Source: an uncultured Ruminococcus sp. (GTDB lineage Bacteria > Bacillota > Clostridia > Oscillospirales > Ruminococcaceae). From it: a stretch of 64,000 nt of DNA. Of this stretch, positions 26,520 through 35,492 are shown piece by piece (the first letter of the stretch is position 1; each line of letters begins with the position of its first letter). A model generated the notes under the pieces. It saw nothing but the letters and a program-made list of their open reading frames with translations, had not been told where the DNA came from and searched no databases. The stretch covers positions 186,001-250,000 of the forward strand of contig UQPZ01000003.1 in assembly GCA_900543145.1 (NCBI GenBank). The letters are read 5' to 3'. Both the position numbers and the translations under genes were made by a program.

Positions 26520-26873
26520 TTAAAGAGCCGCCTTAGCCTTTTCAGCAATAGCGCTGAAGCCTGCAGGGTCGCTGATAGCAATCTCTGAGAGCATCTTTCT
26601 GTTAAGAGTAATGCCGGCCTTATTTACTCCGTTCATAAATGTGGAGTAGTTCATTCCGTTAAGCTTAGCCGCAGCAGAAATTCTTGTTATCCAGAGCTTT
26701 CTGAAATCTCTTTTCTTCTGCTTTCTTCCGATGTATGCATACTGACCGGATTTCATCACGGCCTGCTTAGCCATCTTAAAATGCTTGCTCTTTGCGCCGA
26801 AGTAGCCCTTTGCAAGCTTAAGAGTTTTATTTCTTCTCTTACGAGTCATCATTGCTCCCTTTACACGAGCCAT
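26520..26873 (-). CDS. rplT: 50S ribosomal protein L20
   Basis: Early-assembly 23S rRNA-binding protein, 117 residues. The N-terminal basic [18 protein letters not shown] and the globular region with [17 protein letters not shown] are diagnostic. A strong AGGAGGT precedes the ATG. Last gene of infC-rpmI-rplT. In Bacillota L20 represses this operon by binding the infC leader, and such a leader is present here. Confidence 0.98.
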   Translation of the reverse strand: MARVKGAMMTRKRRNKTLKLAKGYFGAKSKHFKMAKQAVMKSGQYAYIGRKQKKRDFRKLWITRISAAAKLNGMNYSTFMNGVNKAGITLNRKMLSEIAISDPAGFSAIAEKAKAAL

Positions 26874-26923
26874 AGTTATTACCTCCTGAAATTTAGATTA
26901 ATGTCTTTTCCCTACAACCCGCT

Positions 26924-27121
26924 TTATTTGTAAGGTATGAGCGCCTTTACGTTCTTGATATTCGTATCGTCGGCATATGCGGCGCCGCGAAGAATTCTCT
27001 TGCGCTTATGAGCCTTCTGCGTAAGTCTATGTCTTTTGTTTGTGTGCTGGAATTTTACCTTTCCGCTGCCTGTAACAGAAAAACGCTTTTTAGCGCCTGA
27101 ATGTGTTTTGATCTTTGGCAT
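26924..27121 (-). CDS. rpmI: 50S ribosomal protein L35
   Basis: A 65-residue basic ribosomal protein. It starts [20 protein letters not shown] and ends with a lysine-rich tail. AAGGAGG precedes the ATG. Sits between infC and rplT, 23 and 50 bases from them, in the invariant operon order. Confidence 0.98.
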   Translation of the reverse strand: MPKIKTHSGAKKRFSVTGSGKVKFQHTNKRHRLTQKAHKRKRILRGAAYADDTNIKNVKALIPYK

Positions 27122-27144
27122 AAAATTTATCCTCCTTAAATAAT

Positions 27145-27666
27145 TTACTTATTAACCTTCGGAGAAACGAACATAACTAAGCTGCTTCCCTCCATTTTAG
27201 ACGGCTTGTCAACAACGCCAGCTTCTGCAATAGCTTCCTTGAACTTATCAAGAAGATCCTGTCCGAACTGAGGGTGAGCAACGGTTCTTTTCCTGAAACG
27301 TACCGATACCTTAAGCTTATCCCCGCCGCTGAGAAACTTGATAGCCTGATTTACCTTTGTATTGAAATCATGAGTATCTATAGTAGAGGACATTCTTACT
27401 TCCTTTACGTCGATTATCTTCTGATTCTTTTTCGCTTCCTTTTCACGTTTTGACTGCTCAAAACAGAATTTTCCGTAATCCATTATACGGCATACGGGCG
27501 GCGCAGCCTGAGGAGCGATCTTTACCAGGTCAAGATCCTTCTTGAACGCAATTTCAAGAGCTTCCTTTGCAGATAATATACCCAGCTGGGCACCGTCAAC
27601 GTCGATCACGCGAAGCTCTTTGTCGCGGATCTCTTCGTTGATCTGATGTTCTTTGTTGTTGCTAAT
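27145..27666 (-). CDS. infC: Translation initiation factor IF-3, AUU start
   Basis: Initiation factor that keeps 30S subunits free and proofreads the start codon. The frame upstream of the first ordinary start continues through the canonical N-terminus ([19 protein letters not shown]) to an ATT at 27664-27666, nine bases after GGAGG. No ATG, GTG or TTG gives a complete N-terminal domain, so ATT is assigned, giving 173 residues. AUU initiation of infC is well known and lets IF-3 repress its own synthesis. The C-terminal domain ([33 protein letters not shown]) is intact. Confidence 0.95.
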   Translation of the reverse strand: MSNNKEHQINEEIRDKELRVIDVDGAQLGILSAKEALEIAFKKDLDLVKIAPQAAPPVCRIMDYGKFCFEQSKREKEAKKNQKIIDVKEVRMSSTIDTHDFNTKVNQAIKFLSGGDKLKVSVRFRKRTVAHPQFGQDLLDKFKEAIAEAGVVDKPSKMEGSSLVMFVSPKVNK

Positions 27667-27689
27667 GACACAGCACCTCCAATTAAAAA

Positions 27690-27812
27690 TAAAAAACGGG
27701 CACAGAGATAATCCGTACCCGCATAACTGTTACGTCTAACGCAAAAATCATGTTGACCTCTTCACTATAAATAACGCTTGAGGTGAGAACGGATCAGGTT
27801 CTGCTTTGTTTC
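27690..27812 (-). promoter_or_regulatory. L20/IF-3-type leader with attenuator before infC
   Basis: A roughly 150-nt transcript leader between promoter and infC. It ends in a strong intrinsic terminator: CGGGTACGGA pairs with TCTGTGCCCG (27697-27721) and is followed by TTTTTT (27691-27696) just before the ribosome site. Upstream, the segment with CAGAACCTGATCCGTTCTCACC and AAGAGGTCAACATG resembles Bacillota L20 leaders, where L20 binding favours termination. The family match is from memory of that leader type, not from a search. Confidence 0.8.
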
Positions 27813-27818
27813 TAATAT

Positions 27819-27847
27819 AGTATACACCACTTTTTTAAATTTGTCAA
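27819..27847 (-). promoter_or_regulatory. Consensus promoter for infC-rpmI-rplT
   Basis: Minus-strand TTGACA (27842-27847), 17-bp spacer ending TGGTG, TATACT (27819-27824). Perfect -35 and spacing. It lies between the MoxR-type gene's stop and the L20-type leader. Confidence 0.92.
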
Positions 27848-27867
27848 GTGTTTTTTCAGATTTTTTT

Positions 27868-29376
27868 CTACAGCTGACTCGGATTAGGTTCGAGAGCGTA
27901 TTTTTCGATCTGACTGTAATCTGCGACGCCCGCAGGGCCTCCGCAATAATCCTTGAAGCCGTACTTCTTCATAAATACCCTTGAATGATAATTCTGCTTC
28001 AGCTCGTTGTAGAGCATTACCATTTCTTTGCCGTTATCATAAACAGCCTCAACAAAGGTAAAGGCGTTCTGCATTTTCTTTATTGCTCCGTCGGTTACAG
28101 CCTTCATTTTATTGAGCGTAGCGCTGAATTCCTGAATAACTGTCTGAACCGCTCTCATATTGTCACGGCATTTCGTGGTCTTATCCATATAAATACCCAG
28201 ACTGTAAATTATCCAGTGCATTACTCTCTTATTCGCCGGGGAGATAACCTTGGCTCTTGTAAGCTTCTGAAGCTTCGACTGCTCGCTCATTATATGATGG
28301 CTGAGTATCTCGCGGTTTGAGAAATTGGCGTTAAGCTTTACAATAGTATCCTGAAGTATCGGCTGAAGCTCCTTAAACATTTTCTCCATTTCGAGGCTTT
28401 CCTTCATGCTTCTCGAAACACTTTCGATTATCATTCCGAACAGCAGATCCTTTTCCGCTCCCTGTGCGTTGTGAGCCGAAGCTATTATATCCTCCGTTAC
28501 GTTTCCGTCAAGTATCTCGTCAACCATATATTTATTATAAAACTCTACATAATTCGTATAATACTGCATAAACCTTTCGGTTATTTCATCATCTTGTATG
28601 TACTGAGCTACGAGCGTACTGTCAACGTCGATACCGCCTTCTTCGTAAAGGAGTATCATTTCAGAAAGATCCTCCCAGCCTCTTGCGGTAACAAAGCTTA
28701 CTATCTCGCCTGAAACCGCATTCCCTATATGGTAAAAATCGGCTTCATTTTCTTCAAGATAACAGATTATAGCGGTATGGATATGCTGCTTATAAGCGTA
28801 ATCCTTCCAGATCTTGAAATCAGGCTCTACCTCGACTCTTTTAAGACGGTCAAGAGTTACTACGTCGAAGTCGTTTACCGATTTATTATATTCCGGCGGA
28901 TTTCCGGCTGTGCATACTACCCAACCCGCAGGGATCTGATGCTTTCCGAAGGTCTTGTACTGTAAAAACTGAAGCATTGCCGGAGCAAGCGATTCCGCTA
29001 CGCAGTTTATCTCGTCAAGAAAAAGAATACCCTCCTTTATGCCCGTCGCCTCTATAGTATCGTAAAGGGAAGCTACTATTTCGCTCATCGTATACTCCGA
29101 GATCTGAAAATCCGCACCTGTATAGTTTCTGTGTACTATCTGCGGAAGACCCAGCGCAGACTCACGTGTATGATGAGTCATAGAATATGCTACGAGGCTT
29201 ATTCCCGTTTCCTGTGCGATCTGCTCCATTATAGCGGTTTTACCGATACCCGGCGCTCCCATAAGCAGCACAGGGCGCTGTCTTTCAACAGGTATTCGGT
29301 ATTCACCGAATTCGTCTTTCATAAGATAAGCAGTAATAGCGTTCTGTATCTGCTGCTTTGCCTCTTTTATGTTCAT
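27868..29376 (-). CDS. MoxR-type AAA+ ATPase
   Basis: A 502-residue AAA+ ATPase. Walker A is GAPGIGKTAIMEQ, near residue 40, Walker B is GILFLDEINCV, and sensor 1 is VVCTAGNPPEYN, as in MoxR/RavA-like chaperone ATPases. The C-terminal 250 residues are helical and not recognised. The start ATG at 29376 has GGAGGAG six bases upstream; the longer frame from 29418 has none. MoxR ATPases normally sit beside a von Willebrand (VWA) or DUF58 partner that they load with metal or remodel. No such gene lies on either side here. Transcribed alone from its own promoter. Confidence 0.85.
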   Translation of the reverse strand: MNIKEAKQQIQNAITAYLMKDEFGEYRIPVERQRPVLLMGAPGIGKTAIMEQIAQETGISLVAYSMTHHTRESALGLPQIVHRNYTGADFQISEYTMSEIVASLYDTIEATGIKEGILFLDEINCVAESLAPAMLQFLQYKTFGKHQIPAGWVVCTAGNPPEYNKSVNDFDVVTLDRLKRVEVEPDFKIWKDYAYKQHIHTAIICYLEENEADFYHIGNAVSGEIVSFVTARGWEDLSEMILLYEEGGIDVDSTLVAQYIQDDEITERFMQYYTNYVEFYNKYMVDEILDGNVTEDIIASAHNAQGAEKDLLFGMIIESVSRSMKESLEMEKMFKELQPILQDTIVKLNANFSNREILSHHIMSEQSKLQKLTRAKVISPANKRVMHWIIYSLGIYMDKTTKCRDNMRAVQTVIQEFSATLNKMKAVTDGAIKKMQNAFTFVEAVYDNGKEMVMLYNELKQNYHSRVFMKKYGFKDYCGGPAGVADYSQIEKYALEPNPSQL

Positions 29377-29506
29377 AAATACTCCTCCGATATATGATTT
29401 ATAATGTAAAATGCGCACGGCAAAAACCCGAATAAATTATATAAGTCCCCGCAGATATAATATTATCCGGAAATAAACGCTGAACGCAGAAAAATCACTG
29501 TATTTA

Positions 29507-29536
29507 ATTATACACTATTGCTAAAACAATTGTCAA
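29507..29536 (-). promoter_or_regulatory. Promoter for the MoxR-type ATPase gene
   Basis: Minus-strand TTGACA (29531-29536), 18-bp spacer, TATAAT (29507-29512). The roughly 125-nt leader that follows to 29377 shows no structure I can defend. Nothing else is seen between 29377 and 29645. Confidence 0.85.
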
Positions 29537-29645
29537 TAGATTATATAAAATTCGACATTATGCATAAACTTATCATTTTTAGTATGTTATATTCGTGAAA
29601 TAAAACTTAAAACCATTATCCGAAATATTCTCAAAATTCAAAAAT

Positions 29646-30338
29646 TTATCCCTTACGGCCTGCCGATGATTTCTGCCTGTCCTGAATGCAGTTGTTAATA
29701 TCCTGCATTTCATTATCAAGCTCCTGAATTGCAGCGGCGCATATTTTAAGCCTGTACCTAAGGTCCTCGGCAACCTCGTTGTCCGCCTTGTATTTCAGCT
29801 TATGCTCAAGGCTTGCCCAGAAATCCATTGCTATAGTCCTTATCTGTATCTCTACAGGCACGGGAACTCCTCCCGTTGAAAGAAAGACAGGTATTTCTAC
29901 CAGAAGATGAAGGCTCTGATATCCGGACGCCTTTGGCTTCTTGATATAATCCCTTCTTCTTAAAAGAGTCACGTCGTTCTGTTTGAGCAGCATCTCTTCG
30001 ACCCTGTAAATATCGTCCAGGTAATTGCATATTACTCTTATTCCTGCAATATCGGTTATATTTTCTCGTATATTCTCGATCGTGACCGAAAGCCCCTTTT
30101 CCTTTACCTTAGCAATTATGCTTTTAAAGGATTTTAAACGCGACTCGATATGGTGAATAGGATTATACGAATACTTGGTCTGGAACTCCTCATCAAGTAC
30201 CTCCAGCTTTGTGCGTATTTCCTTTATCCCGGCGTTATACATCTGCATCTGATTCATATAGCATTGTATATCTATACCAACCGAGGAATCTATATACGCT
30301 TCATATTCCCCGGTACTGTTGTAATTTATAGCGTTCAT
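29646..30338 (-). CDS. Small alarmone synthetase (RelQ/YjbM-like)
   Basis: A 230-residue stand-alone RelA/SpoT synthetase domain that makes (p)ppGpp from ATP and GDP/GTP. Synthetase motifs are visible: ITDIAGIRVICNYLDDIYRV, DYIKKPKASGYQSLHL and VPVEIQIRTIAMDFWASLEH. There is no HD hydrolase, TGS or ACT domain. The C-terminus is helical, as expected for the tetramerising class. AAAAGGAA precedes the ATG. It lies 36 bases from cls, so stress signalling and phospholipid synthesis may share a transcript (inference). Confidence 0.92.
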   Translation of the reverse strand: MNAINYNSTGEYEAYIDSSVGIDIQCYMNQMQMYNAGIKEIRTKLEVLDEEFQTKYSYNPIHHIESRLKSFKSIIAKVKEKGLSVTIENIRENITDIAGIRVICNYLDDIYRVEEMLLKQNDVTLLRRRDYIKKPKASGYQSLHLLVEIPVFLSTGGVPVPVEIQIRTIAMDFWASLEHKLKYKADNEVAEDLRYRLKICAAAIQELDNEMQDINNCIQDRQKSSAGRKG

Positions 30339-30374
30339 TTGTATTATTCCTTTTCAATATTTTAAGTCACGGCA

Positions 30375-31904
30375 TTACAGCAGAGGGGCTATAAGCCTCA
30401 GCACCGAATCGAGCAGCGTCGGGAAAAAGCCCTTAGAGCAAATATCCTCTGATACCTCTGTGCTGCGTTCAATAGTCCTCAGGCAATCCTCCTTGAGCTG
30501 CATCACGGAAGACGACTTATAGAAGAACGCCGCACATTCAAAGTGCAGGTAAAGGCTGCGGAAATCCATATTTATAGTTCCGACAACACCCGCAATATCG
30601 TCGCAGACATAGCTCTTAGCATGAATAAATCCGGGAGAAAACTCATATATGCGAACTCCGGCTTTCAGCAAAGGTCTGTAATATGATCTGGTAAGTCTGT
30701 GAACCATTTTCTTATCGGTTACCCTGGGCGTGACCAGCCGTACGTCAACGCCCCGCTTTGCCGCAAGGCACATTGCGGTTTTCATTTCATTATCCGGAAT
30801 AAGATATGGAGTATAGATATAAACATAGTCCTTTGCCTGATTAAGAATCCCTATATAAATATTCTCCCCTACATTTTCGTCATCAAGAGGAGTATCGCTG
30901 AACGGCTGAACATAACCGTCTGATCCAAACGGCCCTTTATGCCATCTGTGCGGCCTGTAATCATCAAAGCATATATCCTCATGCCTGAAGCTGTTCCACA
31001 TTTCAAGGAACATAAGCGTAAAGCTCCATACGGCGTCGCCTTTAAGCATAATTCCGGTATCCTTCCAGTAACCGTAGGGATGAATTTCGTTTATATATTC
31101 ATCTGAAAGGTTTATGCCGCCCGTAAATCCGGTGTGTCCGTCTATAACCAATATTTTTCTGTGATCCCGGTTATTCATTACAGCTGAAATAAAAGGCACA
31201 AGAGGATTGAACGCCATGCATTTTATGCCCAGCGCTTCCATCTGCTGAGTAAAATCCTTAGGCAGAAGAAAAAGCGAACCGAAGTCATCGTACATAAGAC
31301 GTACATCTACACCCTGCTTTACCTTTTCTTTAAGGATCTCAAGAGTCTGACCCCACATAATTCCGTCATCAATTATAAAGTACTCAAGAAATATGAAATG
31401 TTCGGCGCCTTTCAGCTCGGAAAGCATATCCTTGAACATTTCCTCGCCGGTGCAGTAATACTTTGTCTGAGTATTTCCGTACACAGGAAAGCCGCTGTAT
31501 TTGTTAAGATAGCTGCATATCTCTCCCATACGCAGATCATCTTCTTCGATCTCAGATAATACTTCTGCGTTCTGAACATACTGCGGAAGATACTCGTTAT
31601 GTGTCTTGTCCAGCTTGGCCCTCATCTTCTTCGACGGCTTTTTATTTCCGAAACAAAGGTACAGAAGTCCTCCGAATAAAGGAAGTATTGTGATAAGAAC
31701 TATCCATGAGATCTTATAGTCGGAATTTTGATCCTTACCGATAATACGGATAGCAATAATAAAGCTGAGCAGCGCAAAAAAAGCTCTTGTCCAATGTGAA
31801 TATGCCGTAAGCTTCATAAAAAACAGAACGAACCAGCCCGCCTGTATCAATATAAGCAAAGCCGTAATAAATACCTTATTGAAAAACGCTTTTATATATC
31901 TCAT
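30375..31904 (-). CDS. cls: Cardiolipin synthase
   Basis: Membrane phospholipase-D-family enzyme that joins two phosphatidylglycerols. It has 509 residues: two N-terminal membrane helices with the PLDc_N region (about 10-70), then two HKD domains. The first is NNRDHRKILVIDGHTGFTGG and the second FIHAKSYVCDDIAGVVGTIN. The spacing and length are those of the Bacillota Cls family. GGAG precedes the ATG. Promoter and tandem repeats lie just upstream. Confidence 0.93.
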   Translation of the reverse strand: MRYIKAFFNKVFITALLILIQAGWFVLFFMKLTAYSHWTRAFFALLSFIIAIRIIGKDQNSDYKISWIVLITILPLFGGLLYLCFGNKKPSKKMRAKLDKTHNEYLPQYVQNAEVLSEIEEDDLRMGEICSYLNKYSGFPVYGNTQTKYYCTGEEMFKDMLSELKGAEHFIFLEYFIIDDGIMWGQTLEILKEKVKQGVDVRLMYDDFGSLFLLPKDFTQQMEALGIKCMAFNPLVPFISAVMNNRDHRKILVIDGHTGFTGGINLSDEYINEIHPYGYWKDTGIMLKGDAVWSFTLMFLEMWNSFRHEDICFDDYRPHRWHKGPFGSDGYVQPFSDTPLDDENVGENIYIGILNQAKDYVYIYTPYLIPDNEMKTAMCLAAKRGVDVRLVTPRVTDKKMVHRLTRSYYRPLLKAGVRIYEFSPGFIHAKSYVCDDIAGVVGTINMDFRSLYLHFECAAFFYKSSSVMQLKEDCLRTIERSTEVSEDICSKGFFPTLLDSVLRLIAPLL

Positions 31905-31949
31905 TAAAATTCTCCGTTCCGAATAATATCTTTAGCACACAGGCAAACC

Positions 31950-31994
31950 GTACTTGTACAATGTACTTGTACAGTATAATATATAGTTATTATA
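31950..31994 (-). promoter_or_regulatory. cls promoter with tandem GTACTTGTACA repeats
   Basis: Minus-strand TATAAT (31989-31994) with a TTGCTT -35 about 16 bases upstream. Immediately downstream of the expected start site are two exact copies of GTACTTGTACA (31950-31960 and 31963-31973), 13 bp apart, each containing near-palindromic GTAC. The placement suggests a repressor operator; the regulator is unknown. Confidence 0.55.
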
Positions 31995-32048
31995 TCACAA
32001 TTTAAAATAAAAGCAACATAATTTCAGCTCACATTTTTACATATATTA

Positions 32049-32080
32049 AAAAGCGGAACGTGACTGCACATTCCGCTTTT
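32049..32080 (-). terminator. Terminator after the YdjGHI-like operon
   Basis: AAGCGGAA (32051-32058) pairs with TTCCGCTT (32071-32078). On the minus strand the hairpin runs into CTTTTTAATA. It lies seven bases past the TPM gene's stop. Confidence 0.88.
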
Positions 32081-32086
32081 ACGAGA

Positions 32087-32896
32087 TCAGAATTTTCCGC
32101 CTCCGCCGCCGTGGGTAGAGCCTGACGAACTGGTATGCGTACTGCTTCCGCCGCCTCCGCCTGAAGAAGAACCGCCTGAGGTTTCTCTTACCGTTCTGTC
32201 TACGTTCTTATACAGAAATACATCTTTGCTTTCGGTAATTTTAAGGCTTCCCGAACGGATATAATCCTTTGCCTGATTATTAGGCTTGACAGATTTCAGC
32301 TGTCCTTTCAGACTGAAAGTAACGATAAGCGACGCAACGATACCAATACCCATAGATATTAATACTATCCTGAGCTTATCTCCGAAGGTTTTATATTTAT
32401 TGTGTATATCGTAAGGCTTTCCGTTCTGAGCCTCATTCATAAAATCATCGGACAGCTCCGTGAACTTGCTGAACGCCTCGTAATAATTACCGTTTTTCAG
32501 ATCCGACAGCATCTGTTCGCCTATGAATTTTATGCCCCAGTCGGTAAAAATATCAATTCCCTCTCCGCAGGTAGATATCCACCAGTCGCGGTCCTCCATA
32601 CTCAGAAGAAACAATACTCCGTCGTGTCCTGAACCGATTCCGTAGCCGTTGTAGTCGAAATAGTCGTCGGCGTACGCCATAGGAGTTTTTCCGTCTATCG
32701 TATCAGTTGTTACTATAACTGCGTCGCAGCCGTATTTATCTACCAGCTCTTCAAGTCTGCCCTCCAGCTCCTGCTCCTGAGAATCGGTAAGCAGATCTGC
32801 GTTATCAACTACTTTATCACCGTTCCCCGCAGATACAGTAAATGCGCATATCACACAGGCTGACAGCGCCGTTATTATTGCAGCAATTTTTTTCAT
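32087..32896 (-). CDS. TPM-domain (UPF0603/YdjH-like) membrane protein
   Basis: A 269-residue exported membrane protein. The cleavable-looking signal ends near VSAG (residue 24). A TPM domain (about 28-155) follows, with VDNADLLTDSQEQELEGRL and GHDGVLFLLSMEDRDWWIST, then a transmembrane helix (about 178-195), a short cytoplasmic part and a Gly/Ser/His-rich C-terminus. TPM proteins act as phosphatases or photosystem/stress scaffolds; here the neighbours point to the YdjH role. GGGGGGAAG precedes the ATG. Last gene of a four-gene run. Confidence 0.88.
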   Translation of the reverse strand: MKKIAAIITALSACVICAFTVSAGNGDKVVDNADLLTDSQEQELEGRLEELVDKYGCDAVIVTTDTIDGKTPMAYADDYFDYNGYGIGSGHDGVLFLLSMEDRDWWISTCGEGIDIFTDWGIKFIGEQMLSDLKNGNYYEAFSKFTELSDDFMNEAQNGKPYDIHNKYKTFGDKLRIVLISMGIGIVASLIVTFSLKGQLKSVKPNNQAKDYIRSGSLKITESKDVFLYKNVDRTVRETSGGSSSGGGGGSSTHTSSSGSTHGGGGGKF

Positions 32897-32908
32897 ACGC
32901 TTCCCCCC

Positions 32909-33988
32909 TTACATAAACAGCAGGCCAAATAACGAAGCTGCTGCGGATACCGCCGCAAAAACTCCGATAAACCAACGTGCGAACGCACCCTTGTCGAGAG
33001 GAAGATTTCCAACCATTTTTCCCGTCTGTCCGTTCATTGCAAATATATAGCTGCCGTCCTTCCAAGAGGTCGTAAGAACCCATACAGGATAAAGTGCGTA
33101 CTTTACCGAATTTTCGGTCAGACGTATATTTGAATTGGCGGTAACTACGGTAGTATAGCCCTTAACAGTATTTCTGAAGGCGTCCTCAGTGCTTCTCTTT
33201 ATACGCTGATTTGCCCTGTCCTTGCTCTGATCTGCGGTAACGTCGTACTTATCCGCAAGATACCCTGCAAGATAAGCGGTCTGAAAATCTACCGCGTCTT
33301 TAAAATCGAACGGCTCTATGGACTCCATAAGAGTATCGTCCATTTTAGACGATCCGTCTACAGGTACTCTTTCAAATCCGATATCACCCTCACGGGTAAC
33401 GAAATAATGACTTGTTTCCTTATAATTATATCTGCTGTCGCTCCAGCGTCTAACCTTTGTGGCATTATATGAAACGTCGGCATCGGCCTGGGCGTTGAAC
33501 AGCCAGAACGGCACATAAACGCCTTTTACCTCGTCTATATGGTTTTCATCCTTAAAAGCCTTAGGAAGCAGGCGCTTACCGTGAAAATGCCTGCTCAGAG
33601 CCTCTTTTGCGGCCTTTTTGTCAAGCTTGAACGGAATTACATAGTCAGGACGCAGATCTCCCGAAAACTGTCCTTTCATAACAACAGGATTTCCGCAGTA
33701 GGGACAGCTTGTCGCTGCGGTAGTCTTATCTCCGACTATCTCGCCTCCGCAGGACTCGCACATATAAACGAGCATTCCCTCCTGCTCGCCCTCCTGCCAC
33801 TGTCCTCCCGCTTCTTCCTTCCATTCCATATCCTCAGGCTTAGCGGCTTTAAGTTCCTCATCGTAGGATCTCAGCGTATCCATATCAAATTCCGTATCGC
33901 AGTATGGGCATTTCATTTTCTGAACAGTAGTATTGAACTCTATAGCGCCACCGCAGCACGGACATTTATATTCCAGCAATGTGGACAA
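32909..33988 (-). CDS. Zinc-ribbon membrane protein (YdjG-like)
   Basis: A 359-residue protein with two N-terminal zinc ribbons (YKCPCCGGAIEF...CPYCDTEFD, then VYMCESCGGEIV...CPYCGNPVV). A soluble domain of unknown fold (about 120-325) and a C-terminal membrane helix (about 335-357) follow. This layout is that of B. subtilis YdjG, encoded beside YdjH and YdjI. The start is a TTG at 33988 with GAGGTG six bases upstream; the GTG inside that site is rejected. A 12-base gap separates it from the TPM gene. Confidence 0.85.
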   Translation of the reverse strand: MSTLLEYKCPCCGGAIEFNTTVQKMKCPYCDTEFDMDTLRSYDEELKAAKPEDMEWKEEAGGQWQEGEQEGMLVYMCESCGGEIVGDKTTAATSCPYCGNPVVMKGQFSGDLRPDYVIPFKLDKKAAKEALSRHFHGKRLLPKAFKDENHIDEVKGVYVPFWLFNAQADADVSYNATKVRRWSDSRYNYKETSHYFVTREGDIGFERVPVDGSSKMDDTLMESIEPFDFKDAVDFQTAYLAGYLADKYDVTADQSKDRANQRIKRSTEDAFRNTVKGYTTVVTANSNIRLTENSVKYALYPVWVLTTSWKDGSYIFAMNGQTGKMVGNLPLDKGAFARWFIGVFAAVSAAASLFGLLFM

Positions 33989-34026
33989 TAGTATCACCTC
34001 ATATAATTTTTATTTTTTGATATATA

Positions 34027-35433
34027 TTACTTAATATCGTTATCATCAAACGGATCTCCGCATTCAGGACAGAATTTAGGCGGATTTTTCGGGTCTTCAG
34101 GCTTCCAGCCGCATTTGTCGCACTGATACAAAGGCTCTCCTGCCGGCTTTGGCTTTCCGCACTCCTGACAGAACCTGCCCTTATTTACAGCGCCGCAGGA
34201 ACAGGTCCAGCCGTCGGCAGGCTTGGGACTTCCGCACTCGGGGCAGAACTTTCCGGAAGCCATTGCGCCGCAGGAGCATTTCCAGCCGTTTGCCTGCACA
34301 GGCTCCGGCTTCTTTGAACCGCACTCCGGACAGAATTTTCCAGTCGCTTCCGCACCGCAGGAGCATTTCCAGCTGTCAGAAGCTGCAGCAGGTGCAGCTG
34401 TCTGTACAGGCTGCTGTGCCGCCTGCTGCTGACCCATTGCAAACAGATTCTGAGCGTTCATTCCTCCCGCCTGCTGAGCCATTCCCATGCCCATAAAGCC
34501 CATCATAGCGCCGTTTTTATTTGAAGCAGCAGCCTTCATAGCATCTGACTGAGCGCCTACGAGCGTAGCGGCAGCCATAGTAGGATCACGCATTATAGCG
34601 ATTCTCTGCGCCTCCTTGATCATCTGCTCGTCTTCCTTGGGTATGCTGATAGAATTAAATGAAACGCTTACTATCTCAAGACCCCGCACCTCTGCCCAGT
34701 CATGAGTAAGCTCCTTTTTAAGCTCGTCGCGTATCTCGATATTTTTAGATGGTATCTGGTTCGGTCTTACCTCAAGCTCTGAAATTTTTGCAAACGCAGG
34801 AGCAAGATATGTAAGCAGTTCAGCCTTCAGAGTTTCGGCGATCTCAGACTTTTCATATTCACTCTGAACATTTCCGCATACATTTGTATAGAAAAGCAGA
34901 GGATCGGCTATCTTATATGTGTAAATTCCGTTGCAGCGCACCGAAATATCTACGTCAAGGCCTATCTTGCTGTCTACGACCCTGAACGGAATAGGAGTCG
35001 GCGTACCGAACTTATTATCAATGATCTCCTTTGTATTGAAATAATAGACACGCTGATCCTTACCTGTATCGCCGCCGTAGGCAAAACGCTTTCCGAATGT
35101 CTTAAAAGTATTTTTAATTCCCTGACCCAGACTTCCGGCGAAAATGCTCGGCTCGGTCGAAGTATCAAAGATGTATTCACCCGGCTCGGCGCATACCTCT
35201 ACTACCTTTCCCTGCTCTACGATTATCATGCACTGACCGTCGGCAACGGCGATACCGCTTCCGTTTGAAATAATATTGTCGTTACCCTTTGTATTTGAAG
35301 AACGTCCCGTTACTCTTTTTACACCCTTTGTTACAAGAACATCCTTTCCTATAGCCTCGCAATAGAAAAATTCCTTCCACTGATCAGCCAATGTGCCTCC
35401 AGCGGCACCGATCGCAGCTTTGATTAGACCCAT
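34027..35433 (-). CDS. SPFH-domain protein with four C-terminal zinc ribbons (YdjI-like)
   Basis: A 468-residue SPFH/virion-core (YdjI) family protein. The N-terminal WKEFFYCEAIGKDVLVTKG and the band-7-like region extend to about 290. A Met/Gln-rich linker follows. Then come four zinc ribbons of about 25 residues, three of them near-identical (WKCSCGAEATGKFCPECG, WKCSCGAMASGKFCPECG, WTCSCGAVNKGRFCQECG) and a divergent last one. It has no membrane helix and would act as a cytoplasmic scaffold at the membrane. First large gene of the YdjGHI-like set; no PspA/YdjF homologue is beside it. Confidence 0.88.
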   Translation of the reverse strand: MGLIKAAIGAAGGTLADQWKEFFYCEAIGKDVLVTKGVKRVTGRSSNTKGNDNIISNGSGIAVADGQCMIIVEQGKVVEVCAEPGEYIFDTSTEPSIFAGSLGQGIKNTFKTFGKRFAYGGDTGKDQRVYYFNTKEIIDNKFGTPTPIPFRVVDSKIGLDVDISVRCNGIYTYKIADPLLFYTNVCGNVQSEYEKSEIAETLKAELLTYLAPAFAKISELEVRPNQIPSKNIEIRDELKKELTHDWAEVRGLEIVSVSFNSISIPKEDEQMIKEAQRIAIMRDPTMAAATLVGAQSDAMKAAASNKNGAMMGFMGMGMAQQAGGMNAQNLFAMGQQQAAQQPVQTAAPAAASDSWKCSCGAEATGKFCPECGSKKPEPVQANGWKCSCGAMASGKFCPECGSPKPADGWTCSCGAVNKGRFCQECGKPKPAGEPLYQCDKCGWKPEDPKNPPKFCPECGDPFDDNDIK

Positions 35434-35492
35434 TTTTATTTTCTCCCTTCAAAAATCAGTTTTTATTGAAAGACCTGACGGTCCTTTTAACG

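Noticed and set aside
34145..34390. Regular repeats of about 70 bp as a CRISPR-like array
   Set aside because: They are in frame and encode zinc ribbons with conserved CxC/CxxC cysteines; there are no unique spacers.
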